Program-made: the position numbers and the translations under genes
Shown: piece by piece, positions 1 to 12,900 of the stretch
Layout: each line of letters opens with the position of its first letter
Position numbering within the stretch: the stretch's first letter is position 1
The notes under the pieces: generated by a model
The model's database searches: none
Told to the model about the DNA's origin: nothing
The model's input: only the letters and a program-made list of their open reading frames with translations
Assembly (NCBI GenBank): GCA_951804985.1
Contig: OX638132.1
Location: forward strand, 83,580,696-83,644,695
From: Dryomyza anilis
Taxonomy: Eukaryota; Arthropoda; Insecta; Diptera; Dryomyzidae
Reading direction: 5' to 3'
DNA: 64,000 nucleotides

Positions 1-366
1 TACACAAAATCAAAAAAAAAAACACAAAAACGAAAGGAAAATGAAAGCAAAAATTAAAATACAAACCCCAAAAGCAAAATCACAAAAGAAAAACCACAAA
101 AGTAAAACACAAAAACAACAATACAAAAACACAAATCAAAAGCATAAATACAAAAGCAGAACAAAAACACAATAAAGTAAAAACAAAAAACCTCTGCACG
201 AAATTTACTTAAAATTTGAAATATATAGAAGAATCCCCCAAACAAATTCAATTAAACTATAGAAAATATATAATAAAAATGTTCTTTATATTAATAAAAT
301 CACTCCATGTCGTAACATTCACCAAATCTTTGCACGAGTCGTGCACGGGTCCTGTAATTATATTAT
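1..366. other. AT-rich, no gene seen
   Basis: A-rich low-complexity DNA (many ACAAAAACAC blocks). The minus frame at 54-251 is a by-product of composition. Confidence 0.7.
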
Positions 367-710
367 AAAGGGTTTTTCAATAAGAGCGCTACAAAAGTTT
401 TTTTCAAGGGTTTTTCAACAGGGACGCTACAAAAGTAGAGCGACAGGGACAGCAAACGACGCCATATTTCTTGCCGCTCTTTTGACATTTCTCTTCAGTA
501 AAGTTTGCCATTTCATAATGGAAAGATATACGAGCCAACAACGAGTCGAAATTATTAAAATTTACTACCGAAATTCGAAATCGTATATCTTTCCATCATG
601 AAATGGCAAACCTTACTGAAGAGAAATGTCAAATGAGCGGAAAGAAATATGGCTTCGTTTGCTGTCCCTGTCACTCTACTTTTGTAGCGTCCTTGTTAAA
701 AAAACCCTTT
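367..710. mobile_element. Palindromic mariner MITE, copy 1
   Basis: Starts AAAGGGTTTTTCAATAAGAG, immediately re-enters a second end (GGGTTTTTCAACAGGGACGC), then carries the transposase start region (ATGGAAAGATATACGAGCC). It then reads the same stretch back on the other strand to ...AAAAAAACCCTTT. TA flanks it. Not coding. Confidence 0.85.
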
Positions 711-942
711 ATATTTAACCATTCTTATTAATCAAAGGAAATAAATTACACACCAAATCACTCTTATGGCAAAGGACTCAAGAATAAATACAGACATGCT
801 AAATTATTGGGAACTTAATCAAACATGAAATGTAGTCTATTGTACCAAGGTGTGTACAGTTTGTGATTTTGTTCATGTGGGTTTCAGTTTTGATGATTTA
901 ATAAAATATGTATACTATGCATTAAAGCAACTAATATACAAC

Positions 943-1045
943 GCACAGAATAGAGATTTGTTGCACCAACCAACTCTTTGCCCAACCTACTTATTTGGTT
1001 CTCTCTACCACTTAGTCGGTTGTTATTGTCAAAACTAAAAGAGTT
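943..1045. repeat. Dispersed repeat (TTAGTCGGTTG family), copy 1
   Basis: AATAGAGATTTGTTGCACCA ... CCACTTAGTCGGTTGTTATT. Inverted relatives are at 2365-2460 and 33020-33145, which share ACCGACTTAGCGGTT and a GGTTGG-rich middle. Confidence 0.6.
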
Positions 1046-1381
1046 GTAGTTTCTACTGCAACCAATTTCGAACTGTTTTAGAACAATTCAGAACAGATTA
1101 ATGCCATTGATGTGTATAGATTAATATTTCATGTGTTCCGTCAACAAATTTGTAGATATTTCGATTTACCCGAATGAAGTTATGTTATCATGATTTCGAA
1201 TCGAGGGGAGGTCACCCCCTAGAAATGCTCTATTGGATGAGAAAATCGATGTGGAGAATTTTCAGAGAAATCCGAACATGGGAAATGGATCCGCCGGGAC
1301 CTCAAAGAAGGCGTTTTCGTTCCTAAATTAACAATTTCAAAATTGAATTGAAATGATGTATCTCAAACGCAATAAACTAAT

Positions 1382-1928
1382 CATGTGGGTATGTCATCTG
1401 TTGAAAAATTTTATTAGTTTTTCAAGAAACTATAAATGAAAAAAATCGGATAAAAAATACAGAAGTAGTGTTTATTTAAACAGGCATCCTTTGTTTTATA
1501 TTTTCATCAGTCACGCCTAGCATGAAACACTTTAAACTCAAAAGTTCGATTCCCAATAAAATTTATTTTGTATATGTTTTGCAATCCCTTGCCATTTTTT
1601 TAGGATGAAATAAAAAAAAATTGTAGAGTTTATAAAATGCATTAATGCATTTTTTGATGCAATTTTTTTTACTATTAATAATTAATTTTAATAATTTAAT
1701 ATCATCTTAAAATAATAAGTGATATTAAAAACATATTCAAAATAAATTTTAGATGGGAATCGAACTTTTGAGTTTAAAGCGTTTCAGGTTAGGCGTGACT
1801 GATGAAAATATAAAACGAAGGATCTCTGTTTAAATATTCACTGCTTCTGTATTTTTTATCCGATATTTTTCACTTATAGTTTTTGAAAAGCTAATAAAAT
1901 TTTCCAATAGATGACAAACCCACATTTT
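1382..1928. mobile_element. Foldback element with ~200-bp inverted arms
   Basis: The left arm (about 1382-1580) and right arm (about 1725-1928) are imperfect inverted copies. For example, CAGTCACGCCTAGCATGAAA and AAAGTTCGATTCCCA on the left recur inverted as TTTCAGGTTAGGCGTGACTG and TGGGAATCGAACTTT on the right. The ends are CATGTGGGT...ACCCACAT. The centre is AT-rich and non-coding. Some DNA transposons end this way, but no transposase is present. Confidence 0.83.
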
Positions 1929-2300
1929 TATACCCTACACCTATGAGGTACAGGGTATATTAACTTTGTGTATATAATGTAACGCCCCTTAGGAGGCGTG
2001 TCCGGTATGGAAAAGTATATATATTCTTGATCAGCATCACTACCCGAGTCCGTTTAGCCATGTCCGTCTGTCTGTCTGTCCGTCTTGCTGTCCGAATACA
2101 GAATAACTTGAGAAATACTGATCAGAATGCGATGAAATTTCGTCTCAATATATTTTATCCAAAAGTAGGAACTGAGTTTGAAAATGAGCCAAATCGGTCA
2201 ACGGACACGCCCACCTCCCATACAAGTCACTTTTATATAACTCTTTCGGAACTAATAACTCGAAAAGAATTCATTTTTTTTTTTTCATACAGTCATTGTC
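1929..2300 (+). repeat. Dispersed repeat with CTGTCTGTC motif, copy 1
   Basis: Begins TATACCCTACACCTATGAGG and contains GTCCGGTATGGAAAAGTATA, TTCTTGATCAGCATCACTAC, CCGTTTAGCCATGTCCGTCT and GGACACGCCCACCTCCCATA. Closely related copies lie at 8660 and 52396. The open frame at 2027-2308 is a by-product. Confidence 0.75.
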
Positions 2301-2364
2301 ACATGTAAATCGACTAAGTATACCATAAAAATAGAAATATGCATATAAACTACAATTCTTTTAG

Positions 2365-2460
2365 TTGTTACTATAAGAACCGACTTAGCGGTTAAGAGAA
2401 ACGAATAACTTGGTTGGACATATAGTTGTTTGGCTATATTCTCTGTGTATATAGTATTAA
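2365..2460. repeat. Dispersed repeat (ACCGACTTAGCGG family), copy 2
   Basis: AACCGACTTAGCGGTTAAGA ... TAACTTGGTTGGACATA ... TATTCTCTGTGTATA. Same family as 943-1045 (inverted) and 33020-33145. Confidence 0.6.
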
Positions 2461-2999
2461 CTTAAAAGTATAAACTTACCTTACAGTTTGAGTTCTCCTG
2501 CATCCATTGAAGCTGTGCGACTTATATTTATACTTAAAAGGTAATACCTAGCAACTCAAACTGTTTTTTTCACGATTTTCCATTAGGTGTTTGATGTTCT
2601 CACAGGCTACAAATTTCAACACGGAGAACCATCTCACTTTAGTGCTACTCGACGACGACCTAGTTGCAAATAAAATAATACAAATTATAAAAGATTATAC
2701 AGGGCATACATTAGTTTAGTATTGAAACCTACCACAACCAATTCCCGCAACCGCATTAGATAATTGTTTAAACTAAAAACTAAAATACCCGAAACCATAT
2801 TTAAAAAGGTTTTTGTAAAACTAAATTAATTTTATTGATTTTACTAAGTATTCAAATTGATTTTAAAATACTTAGTAAACATGCGTAAAAAACCTCTTCA
2901 AATTTATTACATTCGTTCAAGCCAATGTCCATTGAATTAACGAGTTAAATATAAATTCTAAAATATTACAAAATGCACAATTAACCAAACAAAACATAT

Positions 3000-3005
3000 T
3001 TTATT
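3000..3005 (-). terminator. Candidate poly(A) signal of the qin-like gene
   Basis: This is the first AATAAA hexamer on the minus strand after the stop, about 235 nt downstream. Other AATAAA hexamers occur at 2903-2908 and 2831-2836. In DNA this AT-rich the hexamer is common by chance, so the choice is tentative. Confidence 0.35.
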
Positions 3006-3238
3006 ATGCTATTTATATTATATACTAAAAAAATGAAAAAAAGAATAAAATAAAGTAACAGTTCATTTAAAAAAAAATAAAATTAAAAGTACGTAAAAAA
3101 ACTTCTTATTGAATATAAAAATGGAAAATGGAATGTACGATGTGAATACATTATTATTAAAGGTAATAAATCGAAAAAAATATTTGAATATTTTCAGTTC
3201 GTCAGAAAAAAAAATTAAAAAAAAAAACCAGAAATCAT

Positions 3239-3985
3239 TTAAATTCGTGTATAAAAATTCTCAACTATGAGCTCCTCATAGATGGGCATGGACGAGGACG
3301 ACTTCTTCGACTCGTACAGCGTTATTTCGAGTAATTTCTCTGTGGCTTCTTCTGCCGCATCGGTAGTGCCGCTATTAGCCACCTGCTTTGCCGGCACAAC
3401 ACTCGATTTCTTGAGGCGCGCATGCAATATGCGTTTGGCGACGATATTGTGCAACGCCTGACGCACATCTTTGTCGCGCATGCGCGGATTCACCTGCAGT
3501 CCGGCCAACCGTACACGGAAAGTGCGCAACGGCCAGGCGGCCAACTCCATGGGATACTGACGCAAATTACGCAGACGCACCGTCTCCGTATTCAGATAAT
3601 CGACGTAGAGCACATCGACCGTCTTGGCGACCGGGTTGTAGGTGCGTATGAGCGCACGATACCATTTTTTGTCTTTGCTATATAGGGCGAGGCAGGTGGT
3701 CTTCGGCTCAAACTTGGTTAGGGCCGGTGCCGTCTTCACCAGATGTTTAATACTGCGCTCCAGTTCGGTTTCGCGATACTCCAGTTCGGCCAGATGTGGA
3801 AATATATACATAACGGTGGGCGATATAATGGCGACAACTATGCAGAAAAAGCTGCGCATGCCGGCGGGCAGCTGCGGCGCCTTGAAGCATTCGATGCCGC
3901 TTATGTGCGAAAAGACGGAGGATGTGGCGCAGGGCTCGAAGCGATCGAAGGCGGACGATTCGAGGTCACTGGAGCGCGGTGGCGG
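3239..3985 (-). CDS. qin: qin-like gene, fifth Tudor and C-terminus
   Basis: The last exon has acceptor CTTCAG and stop TAA at 3239-3241. Tudor 5 reads IISPTVMYIFPHLAE (entry strand), CLALYSKDKKWYRALIRTY and VDVLYVDYLNTETVRLRNL, followed by WPLRTFRVRLAGL. The core has DYLN instead of DYGN. The protein ends soon after the domain (YEELIVENFYTRI), as expected for the end of the gene. Confidence 0.87.
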   Translation of the reverse strand, partial: PPPRSSDLESSAFDRFEPCATSSVFSHISGIECFKAPQLPAGMRSFFCIVVAIISPTVMYIFPHLAELEYRETELERSIKHLVKTAPALTKFEPKTTCLALYSKDKKWYRALIRTYNPVAKTVDVLYVDYLNTETVRLRNLRQYPMELAAWPLRTFRVRLAGLQVNPRMRDKDVRQALHNIVAKRILHARLKKSSVVPAKQVANSGTTDAAEEATEKLLEITLYESKKSSSSMPIYEELIVENFYTRI

Positions 3986-6900
3986 CTGAAGTTGTGAAAT
4001 GTAAGTGAAAATATTAAAATTAAAAATTATAAAACTTACCGGTACTTTTTTCAAAAAGTCCAATTTGTTTTCCTTGTCCTCTGCGTTGGCGACATCCTCC
4101 GGGCCTACTGCATGCCAAAAGGGCGACGCAAAACTGCACTCCAACTCAACAATATCCTCATCGTCGGCGGCGTCAGCAGCACCAGCAGCCGCCGCCGCCT
4201 CGCCATCACCATAGTTGTTAGCCTCAAAATGCTCGGAGCCTTCGATGGACTTGTAAAAGTCCTCGTACATCAGCTGCTCCTGCATTTTCTTGTAGTCGTC
4301 GAGCGCAAACATGCGCTTCTTGACAGGCGGCGGTGGCGGTAACATTGACTCCTGGCGCACATCAGTCAGCGGCCCGTCTTTGTCGTGCATATTGTGCATC
4401 AGCACATGATCCAGATCCATGTGTTCAGCATCGAGATGATCGAGAAACTCATTGAAACGTGCGTCCAGATCATCATCGTCATCCTCATCTTCGTCATCAT
4501 TATCGTGTCCGATGTCGATGCCGTCATCATTACTATCGAGCAGCTCAGCCTTTTTTGGCTGTCGCCGACTTTGATTTAGCTTCTTTTCAATATCCTCAAA
4601 GAGCCGCTCGCGCATGCGTTTAGGCTCTGCGGACTTTGCAGCGGGCGCTTCTAAAATCATCTGCTCGTCGTCGTCGACGTCGTGTGTCATCTCCTCCAGC
4701 AGCGGCTGCAGCTTATTGTAGATAATGGCATTGTTGCTGCGCTTGCTGCTCTTCTCGACACTCGTCGTTCTGCTGCTGTTGCAACTTAGTGCCGCTGGCT
4801 GCTTGGGCAGTCGCAAATCGGGTGCTGCATACTCCTGCGATATGAGCATTTGCGCCACATCCTCGGCACCCAAACGCATCGAGCAGTGTTTGATCTCTTT
4901 GTCCAGCTCTACGGTGGGCACGCGCACCGAAACGATTTTTCCCACGAGCAACGCGTGTATGGAATCCAGCACATCAGTCGTATAGGCGGCATCACCATTT
5001 CTGGGGCAAATGCCATCAATGCGAAACTTGTTCGCTATGATGGGCAGCTTGGGAAACGGAATAAAAGGACGCAAATGCATCTTCTTGCATTGTTCCACGT
5101 TGCCGTAGTCGATGAAGACCACCTCGTACTCATCGTCTGGCTTCAGACCCAGCACACGCACACGATACAGCTGTAGGTCGACGTGAAACATAGCCAGGCA
5201 ATGTTGGCCCACATGATACTCAACATCATTGGGCACCGGTTTCTGGCTGTAGGCCTTAGCGATTTTAGTGCGCAGCTTATTTAGCAGCTCATGGTCGTCG
5301 GCATCGTGCAAATAGATGTTGCACTCATAGTCGACATAGGTGGGATAGGCAGTGAATATGGTTTTGTTGATGAAGCGCGTCTTAAGCCAACCCTTGGCCA
5401 TGGGCACATTGGCGGGCGAGAGAATTGTTCGCTCCTGAGATTCGTCCAGCGATTGGTGAGCCACCAGCAAGTCGTTGTTGTTCTCGTCATCATCTTCGGT
5501 GCTGTCGTCCAGTTCAAAGGGACAAACAAAGGCCGATTTGTCCGCCTGGGATTGTAGAAAATCAGCTATGGACTGGTTAGCCTGGTGTTGGTCATGATGC
5601 AGCTGCGGCAAACTGTTGTGTTCGATAACTGTAATATAAATTCGCATTATTCGATTAAAATACATTAATTGTGTATTGAAAAATAGAATTTGGGTATAGC
5701 AAAAAAAATAAATATGAGAATTCAAAAACGATTTCCATAGGATATTGAAACTTGCCATATAGTCTTAGTATTTACTAAAGGGTTTTTCAATAAGAGCCGC
5801 TACAAAAGTTTTTTTAAATAAAACAAAAACGGTTTTCGATATCAATTAAATTCTTTATTCCTGTAAAATTACGTTCGATGCCATTATGTATGGAACTCGA
5901 TTTCTTTTGCATGGCCACCACGGGCACGCTTGCAGAAGTTCAGACGCTGAAGCCAATTTTCGACGGTTTTCAAGCCATTCAGCCAGAAATGAGGTTCATC
6001 GCTGAAGATGATTTTTCGAATTTTTACTACCGAATTTCGGTAGTAAATTTTAATAATTTCGACTCGTTGTTGGCTCGTATATCTTTCCATCATGAAATGG
6101 CAAACCTTACTGAAGAGAAATGTCAAAAGAGCGTCAAGAAATATGGCGGCCTTTGCTGTCCCTGTCGCTCTACTTTTGTAGCGTCCCTGTTGAAAAACAC
6201 TTTATATAATACTGGGTCGAGGATAAGTTCGTGGAATTTTTTTCCCAAAATTTTAAACACATTTTTCTTGTGCTTAAACGGAACCCGAGTGGAAATTATT
6301 TCTCATCCGTCCCTGATCAGAATACGATAAGCCCCATCCCTACCAAAGGCCACCTAAAATGAAACTGATCGACTATTGTATGGTAATCCTAATTTCAAAT
6401 CCATGTAAGGTTATATGATCCAACATTCATACAAAATACTGATCTAAATTCTACTTAATAAAACCTGATGTGACACTTATGAAAAAACCTGATTGGATAT
6501 CGTATTAATATAATATGATCGAGATGTTATTAAATAACTTTTTTAATGAAATTGTGTATTCTAATAAAATGCTAATTATAAATTCTAATAAATAAATGTT
6601 AAACTCAAATTCAAAAAAAAAAAAATACAAATTCGCAACATTTTGAAATATCTCATTTAGACTCAAAACGTGGACATTTTGCCATTGCAAAAGTTTTTGA
6701 GATAACTTAGTCACAGATCTATTTTTTGTTTGAAAAGTCTCAAATTTGGTAAAAGCCCGTAACTTCAACGAATAGATATCTACTGTTGCTTAGTTATCTG
6801 TCGTGTAAGCAAAATTTCGTAACTTCAATGCATAGTTAAGGAGTGTTCGGTACGAACACCACTAACTTTCTACTCGTTGAAGTTACGGGCATAAGAAGAA

Positions 6901-9900
6901 TTGCGAGCCGAAAGGTTCCATGTACAAATCTGGGCTGGGACTAACAACAGCTTTTCTATATCGCGCTATCTCTCGGCAGTAAATAACAAACCTACGAGAG
7001 TAGAATATTGCCTAAGAAAAACTGTAGGCCCTACCACTTTGAGTACAAATATAACACGCCAGCTCAAACAGTGAGAGATGCTCGGCCTAAGTTCTCCAGG
7101 AGTGTAGCGCCAAACTATTATTATTGGAACTTCTGAGATTTATGAGCACCAAGTCATTTTCATAGGCTTCTTTTGAAGTCTGCCTTAAACCATGAATAAA
7201 ATTCAGCAGAGCGCAAAACAAATGGTAATCGGTAGGGGCAAGATCCGGTCAAAACGGTGAATGAATCAAAACTTCCCAACCTAACTCTTGCGCCTTTCCT
7301 ATAGATCTATAAAGGCCGCTTAACTTCAAATGTACGCTTTAATCACATAAGTGGTTGATAGTAGAATCGTCTGTCGTCTGTCGGAGCAGTTCATGATCCA
7401 CGATTCCTTTTCCATCCCACCAAACATATAGCATTACCATATGTTGTGTTAATCCGAGATTTGTCAGCATTTGTGCAGCTTCAATCTTCTTGAATCTGAT
7501 TTTCATCGCCCGTTATAAATATCATCAAAAATAGCTGCATTTCGTGTCGTTCGAGATGGAAATTCGGGCCAATAAATTGATCGGTTAATCTATGTGGTAA
7601 ACTCTATCTGTTGTATCCAGTTTTATGTAAATGTTGCAATTCAATGCCTAGTGTTGATCGAAGAAAGGATTATAGGTTATTGGGAGGGTGGTAAGATGGA
7701 GTAGTGTCGGTGGATGTTTATTTTTAACTTGTCAATATCAAAAATGTTGGGAAAAACAGATGCAAGGATATTGTTATACAAACGTATCGTGCGAATGAAG
7801 AACGAATTATTTCTGTAATGCGCGGTTCTGTTGAGAGCCGAGTGGACTACGAAGGGTTGGGCTTGATTCGATGCCCAAGTAGAACGAGAGAAGACACGAC
7901 CTGGTGAAATCAGATCATGAATTTCATTCAAACACTTACATTGTAATACCTATAAAACAGGCTTACACACCCGACGATCCTTCGTTGCTCAAGAGAACCA
8001 ATAGAGGACGAAATATTATCATCAACTATTAAATAGGAATAAACTGGAATTCTAAAGAGGATTTTTCAGTCCTTTCACAAATGTGCGAGTTCTATTCCAT
8101 CATAGGCCAAATATAGGTGGAGTAGACAGTGCGCAAGACAGCAGAAAACCGATGTACTTGTTCCACAGCGACATCATGTCGATTTGTTAAAGACTTTTTC
8201 AATTTTCAAAGAGCAAACCATTTGCATAATGCTGTTTTTGAAAGAGCAACTTCACCATACACGGTACCAAAGAATTACTATCTTGATCAAAGTGATATTG
8301 TAAAATATGTGAGAACGTTTGTTCATTTTTAAAATGCAATAAATTTCGACTAAATAAACAAATGTTTTTCTAATGATATATGGACTATCACCTTTCAAAC
8401 GCGATGAGAATGACTTAATTTGAATTAGTATTACCAAAGTTATGCGACTTTAACCACAATAATTGGAAAGAAATGCGACGAACTTTTTACTGAACCCAAT
8501 ACAATAAACATAAAATTTAAATATTTTTGATGTTTTCATTTACTAAAGCGCAATTTTATGTGAATTTGATTATTAATAGTATAGTGTTTATACTATTACA
8601 TAAAATAAAATTATTTCAATAATGTGTACTAATAACAACTACTAGGATTTTCATTTTTTATATCCTACACTTAGACTAAAAGGGTATATTGGGTAGAAGG
8701 ATAAAAGGGTAGATTGGTCATTCGTTTGTAACATCTAGAAGCGATAGTTTCCGTTATGGAAAAAAGAAGATATATTTTTGATTAGCGTGGCCTCATTTAG
8801 CGATGTCCGTCTGTCTGTTGAAATCACGATTACAGAAAAGCTAGAAGAGCTAGATCAATAAAACATGAAACTTATATGACTTATACATCTGAGCTGTCTG
8901 TTATAGAAAATGGGCATGATTGGTCTATTGTGACTAGGGATGTCGATCCCGAACTAATTTTCAAATTTCGGGACTAAAAAATTTGAATCCCGGGATCCCT
9001 GGTTTAAAAAATAATAACAAATGTATAAATTAGACATATCTCTGTTTGAATAATAAAGAATTATAATGCTTAAGGCTCAAACAAAACTCATAAATTCAAA
9101 TGAATCTGTAGAGGTTGGGTATGGTATCCAAAATACAGAATCCGCCTTAGTGTTTTAAGATTACAGTCCATTAAATGTTAGATTTACTTTTTCGCGAAAT
9201 GCGTATAAAAACATTGGGAGTCTTTTGAATAAACTCACCCACGTTATATAACACAAAAGAGCGAAAATTATTAGAATGTCAAAACCAAATAAAATTGTGA
9301 ATTTATTGATTAACTCATTTTCGTACGTTTTCTTAGGTGGTGCAGAGTTGGGTCTTAAGACCTAAACATGGGTACGGAAAGAACTTCATTTACTATACTA
9401 CAAGTTGACAGTAACTTTGAAAGTCTATAAACCCTGGCGACCTCTGGAGTATGATACCTATACTAGCATGCAATTATAATATTAAATAGCCTGTGATTGG
9501 TTTAAAATGTGTTAAATTAAATATCTTCAGCATTGAAATACCTTGCAGCGCCTTGTTGTCCCCAAAATTGCGGAACCAATCCTCGATGGTTATCTCACCG
9601 TCGGCCAACTCCTGCTGCATTATGCGATCCATCTGTTTGGTTACATCGAGACGCTCGACCAGATGTGCCAGGCCAGCATTAACCAGCGTTCGATTAATGT
9701 TGGCATATTTGGAGATGCAGGGCGCCAGCGGATCCGCCGTCTCAGTGGTCATGCCCCACAGCACAATAGCCATTGAAGAGTGTGCGGTATCTGTTGCGGT
9801 GCGCTCGCCCTGCAATGTAATGCCCAGATTGTCGTACATTTCAACGTTGCGTTTAAAACACTCAATCGATGTTTGTGACCAGTGGCTCATACCGCCAGTC

Positions 9901-12900
9901 GGCTGCACGCAAGCCAAATGACAACGCTGCACCGCGTTGGTAACGCGATCCAACTGTGTATCGATGGCGCGCAGCTGTGTCTTGCGTACGCTGCGCACAG
10001 TGATGCCAACATCACGCAAAAACACCACAAACGGATACTCGGGATCAGGCTGCAATTGAATGGCAACAATAATGCCACGATACCATTCGAATTGACCCTG
10101 CTGTTGCGACGAATGCTGCTGCTTGGAGGGACTGTCCGCGAGTGCGCACATTTCGTCGAATTGCGCCGCGGCTAGCTTATAGTTCGCATAGACGAGGCAA
10201 TGATCACCGTCGAACCAGTCTTTGTAGTCGAGCGTCAGATCGTTTTGATGTTGCTGCTGCTGTTGTTGTTGCACCTCTTGTATCTGATGATGAAAATTGC
10301 GCACGCCGGCGCTGACACGTTTCAGTTCCACATAGAACTCGCCGGGCGACTCAATGTGACGCACGTGCACAGCAGTGCGTTTGAGTTGCTTGACATCCGG
10401 TGGCTTCTCGCCGCTGGCGCCGCACAAAGTTACTGAATTGAGTTGTGACGACGGCTGCAACGTTTCGCTCGAGCCATCGGTGGTTGCGGCATTGGTGAGA
10501 CTTGCACCACTCGGACACAGCGTATTTGGCATGCAGAGCCGCAACTTCTTGGGTGATTTAAACAGTTCAATCGTTTGTGTGGCTTCGCCAGTTGAGAGTC
10601 CATAACCGTATTTGACGAGCAGCCCGCCTATATTAATGTCAAGGTATTTTTTGGAGACATGCAGCGAAACCTTGTATTCGCCCTGTTTGGCGTCGTAAAC
10701 GAAGAGATGGAGCGTCGGATTGGCAGTTAGCTGCTTGAACTGTTTGATGGCTTCATCTGTCCAGGCGTAGTTGTTCTCTTGCATGGGTTCGATGTCGGCC
10801 AGTGCACATTTTATGGCATACTCGCGACCGTGAAGAAAGCGTGCGGGCAACACATAGAGTTGGCGCCAGTGTACAAGTTCTTGGGTGCCTTCATCGACTA
10901 GGCGAACGCGTATGTTACCTGTGGAGATGTGCGTGGGGAGGGAAGGTTTGAAAATAAGAAATATCAATGAGTGGCAACTGCATTTACCTTCCGCTTTAAT
11001 GGACTCGATACAAGCGCGATGCCAAGTATCATTGTGGTTTAAGGCGCAGCACATTTGCAGTGGCGCAAAATAGATTCGCTGCAACATTGGATTATCGATG
11101 ACACCCAGTGAGTGATTTAGTTCTTCCCACATTTGTTTTTTGGCCTCAATTTGATCGACCTGAAAAAATAGCGAAATGGTAACAAGTTGTACTTGATAAT
11201 TTCTCTTGGATTTTTAGTAAAAATAAATACATAAATCGTCGTTGTTGAACTAAAAGTCACCAACTACATTTTTAATATGCCAAATATTCATTTACAAAAA
11301 TCTTTATAAATCTGTCAATTTTTAATCGATGTTCTCAATTTTTTTTACCACATGATAAGAAAATGTAAATCTATTCATTGAATTTTCTACTTTAAAATGA
11401 TGCATTTACTTTTTATAATATTAATCAACAAACTCGAATATTAAGTTTTTCATAAAAAAGTATTTGGTGACTTTTCGTTCTACAACGACGATATAGTGAT
11501 TATTTGACATATTTCTGAACGTTTAAATAAAAACAAAATGTAGTAAAATATTGTACAGAAATATGTGATTATAAATTTAGTCAGATAAATACAAACTTTC
11601 GTAAAACAAGTTAGCTATCTTCATTGTTATGCCAAAAATGTTGTGAAATAAAATTTTAAAGTTGGCAGTGCAGTAGAAATTAGTAAAACTTATTTTTTTT
11701 CAATTTTATTTTTTATTTTGTTTTATTAATCAATTATGATAACGTATATAAAATATCTTTCGATTTGGAAAACTTACTGTATTATAAAATACGTATATCG
11801 ATTGGCATTTATTTATAAAAATAATTCGCCAAAAAATGTTCAGACAAATAACAAATATTGAAATTAAAAAAATGTTTGGCGAATAAAATTTATATTGTAA
11901 TTTATGTTAATCGATAGGTAGTTTAAAATCAAACAATTTATGCCTTTGTATCACTATTTTATTTTTTACCCATAAACAGTTATGGCAAAAAAAACAAAAA
12001 GTTTCGCAATTTTGATATGATTGAAATTAGTAACAAAACACATTCGCCCATTTTTTTTTTTTAGCTAGAAATATTCACCAAAACCGCAGACAATTTAGGC
12101 ATACTATACTTGACGAAAACCTACATTCAAAAATATACAAATGTCAAAAATTTCACATTCTTGCCTTTGACATGACAGTGACGATTCATAAAAATGTTTT
12201 AAAAATTAGTTTTTTCACTTCCAATTCGATCGTCTCACTGAGAGGTTGTTCGTTGTGTTTTCAGTCATAAAAAACAAAAATTCTGAAAATTTTTTCTGAT
12301 CGCCATTTTTGTTTTTTAATAAGTTTTCTGTAATAATTTGCAATCTTTATTAATTTTTTCGCGTGTTTTGTTGAAGTGAATTTAATTATTTATTATTAAT
12401 TTGTTCGTTCCATTTAAAATGGGGGACTCCAAGTCCACCCAGGACACTCTTACGGCTCCTGTTGAAGACTTCAACAATTTTGTTAATAATCTATCAGGAT
12501 GCAAAAGGAAATCCATATCATTGAACAGTTCAAGTTCAAGCAAAATTGTAAAAGCTGATGGAGAAAAAGCTGTTAATGTCGGTAAGCCTTCCCTTGTTGG
12601 AGAAACCCGATCCCCAGTGCATCCTTCTGATAATACAAATTACCTTTACCCAAGCAAACATCAAGGGGAGTTTTTAGTCTTAGTAGATACGTCTCGTAGA
12701 GACACTAAGATAAGAAACGAATTATTTTTTTATGAAAAAATCAAAGATTTAAAAATTGATGGCATCATTCGCATTAAATCAATTGGCCAAACGTTATTTC
12801 GTATTTCTTTTGTGTCAGCTAAATGTGCTAACGATTTTGTTATAAATGAGGACATCATTGATTTCAATTTTAGACCGTTTATTCCAATGAATTACATCTA

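Noticed and set aside
2027..2308. 93-codon + frame with VCLSVRLAV run
   Set aside because: It lies inside a dispersed repeat; the run comes from the CTGTCTGTC motif, and the frame is not kept in the copies at 8660 and 52396.
3422..5557. Several + frames opposite the Tudor exons
   Set aside because: Shadows of the minus-strand coding sequence; they follow its codon pattern and have no features of their own.
5629..5758. Upstream extension of the fourth-Tudor exon to 5758
   Set aside because: The acceptor at 5629-5630 joins in phase to the previous exon; the extension is intron read-through ending at a mariner element.
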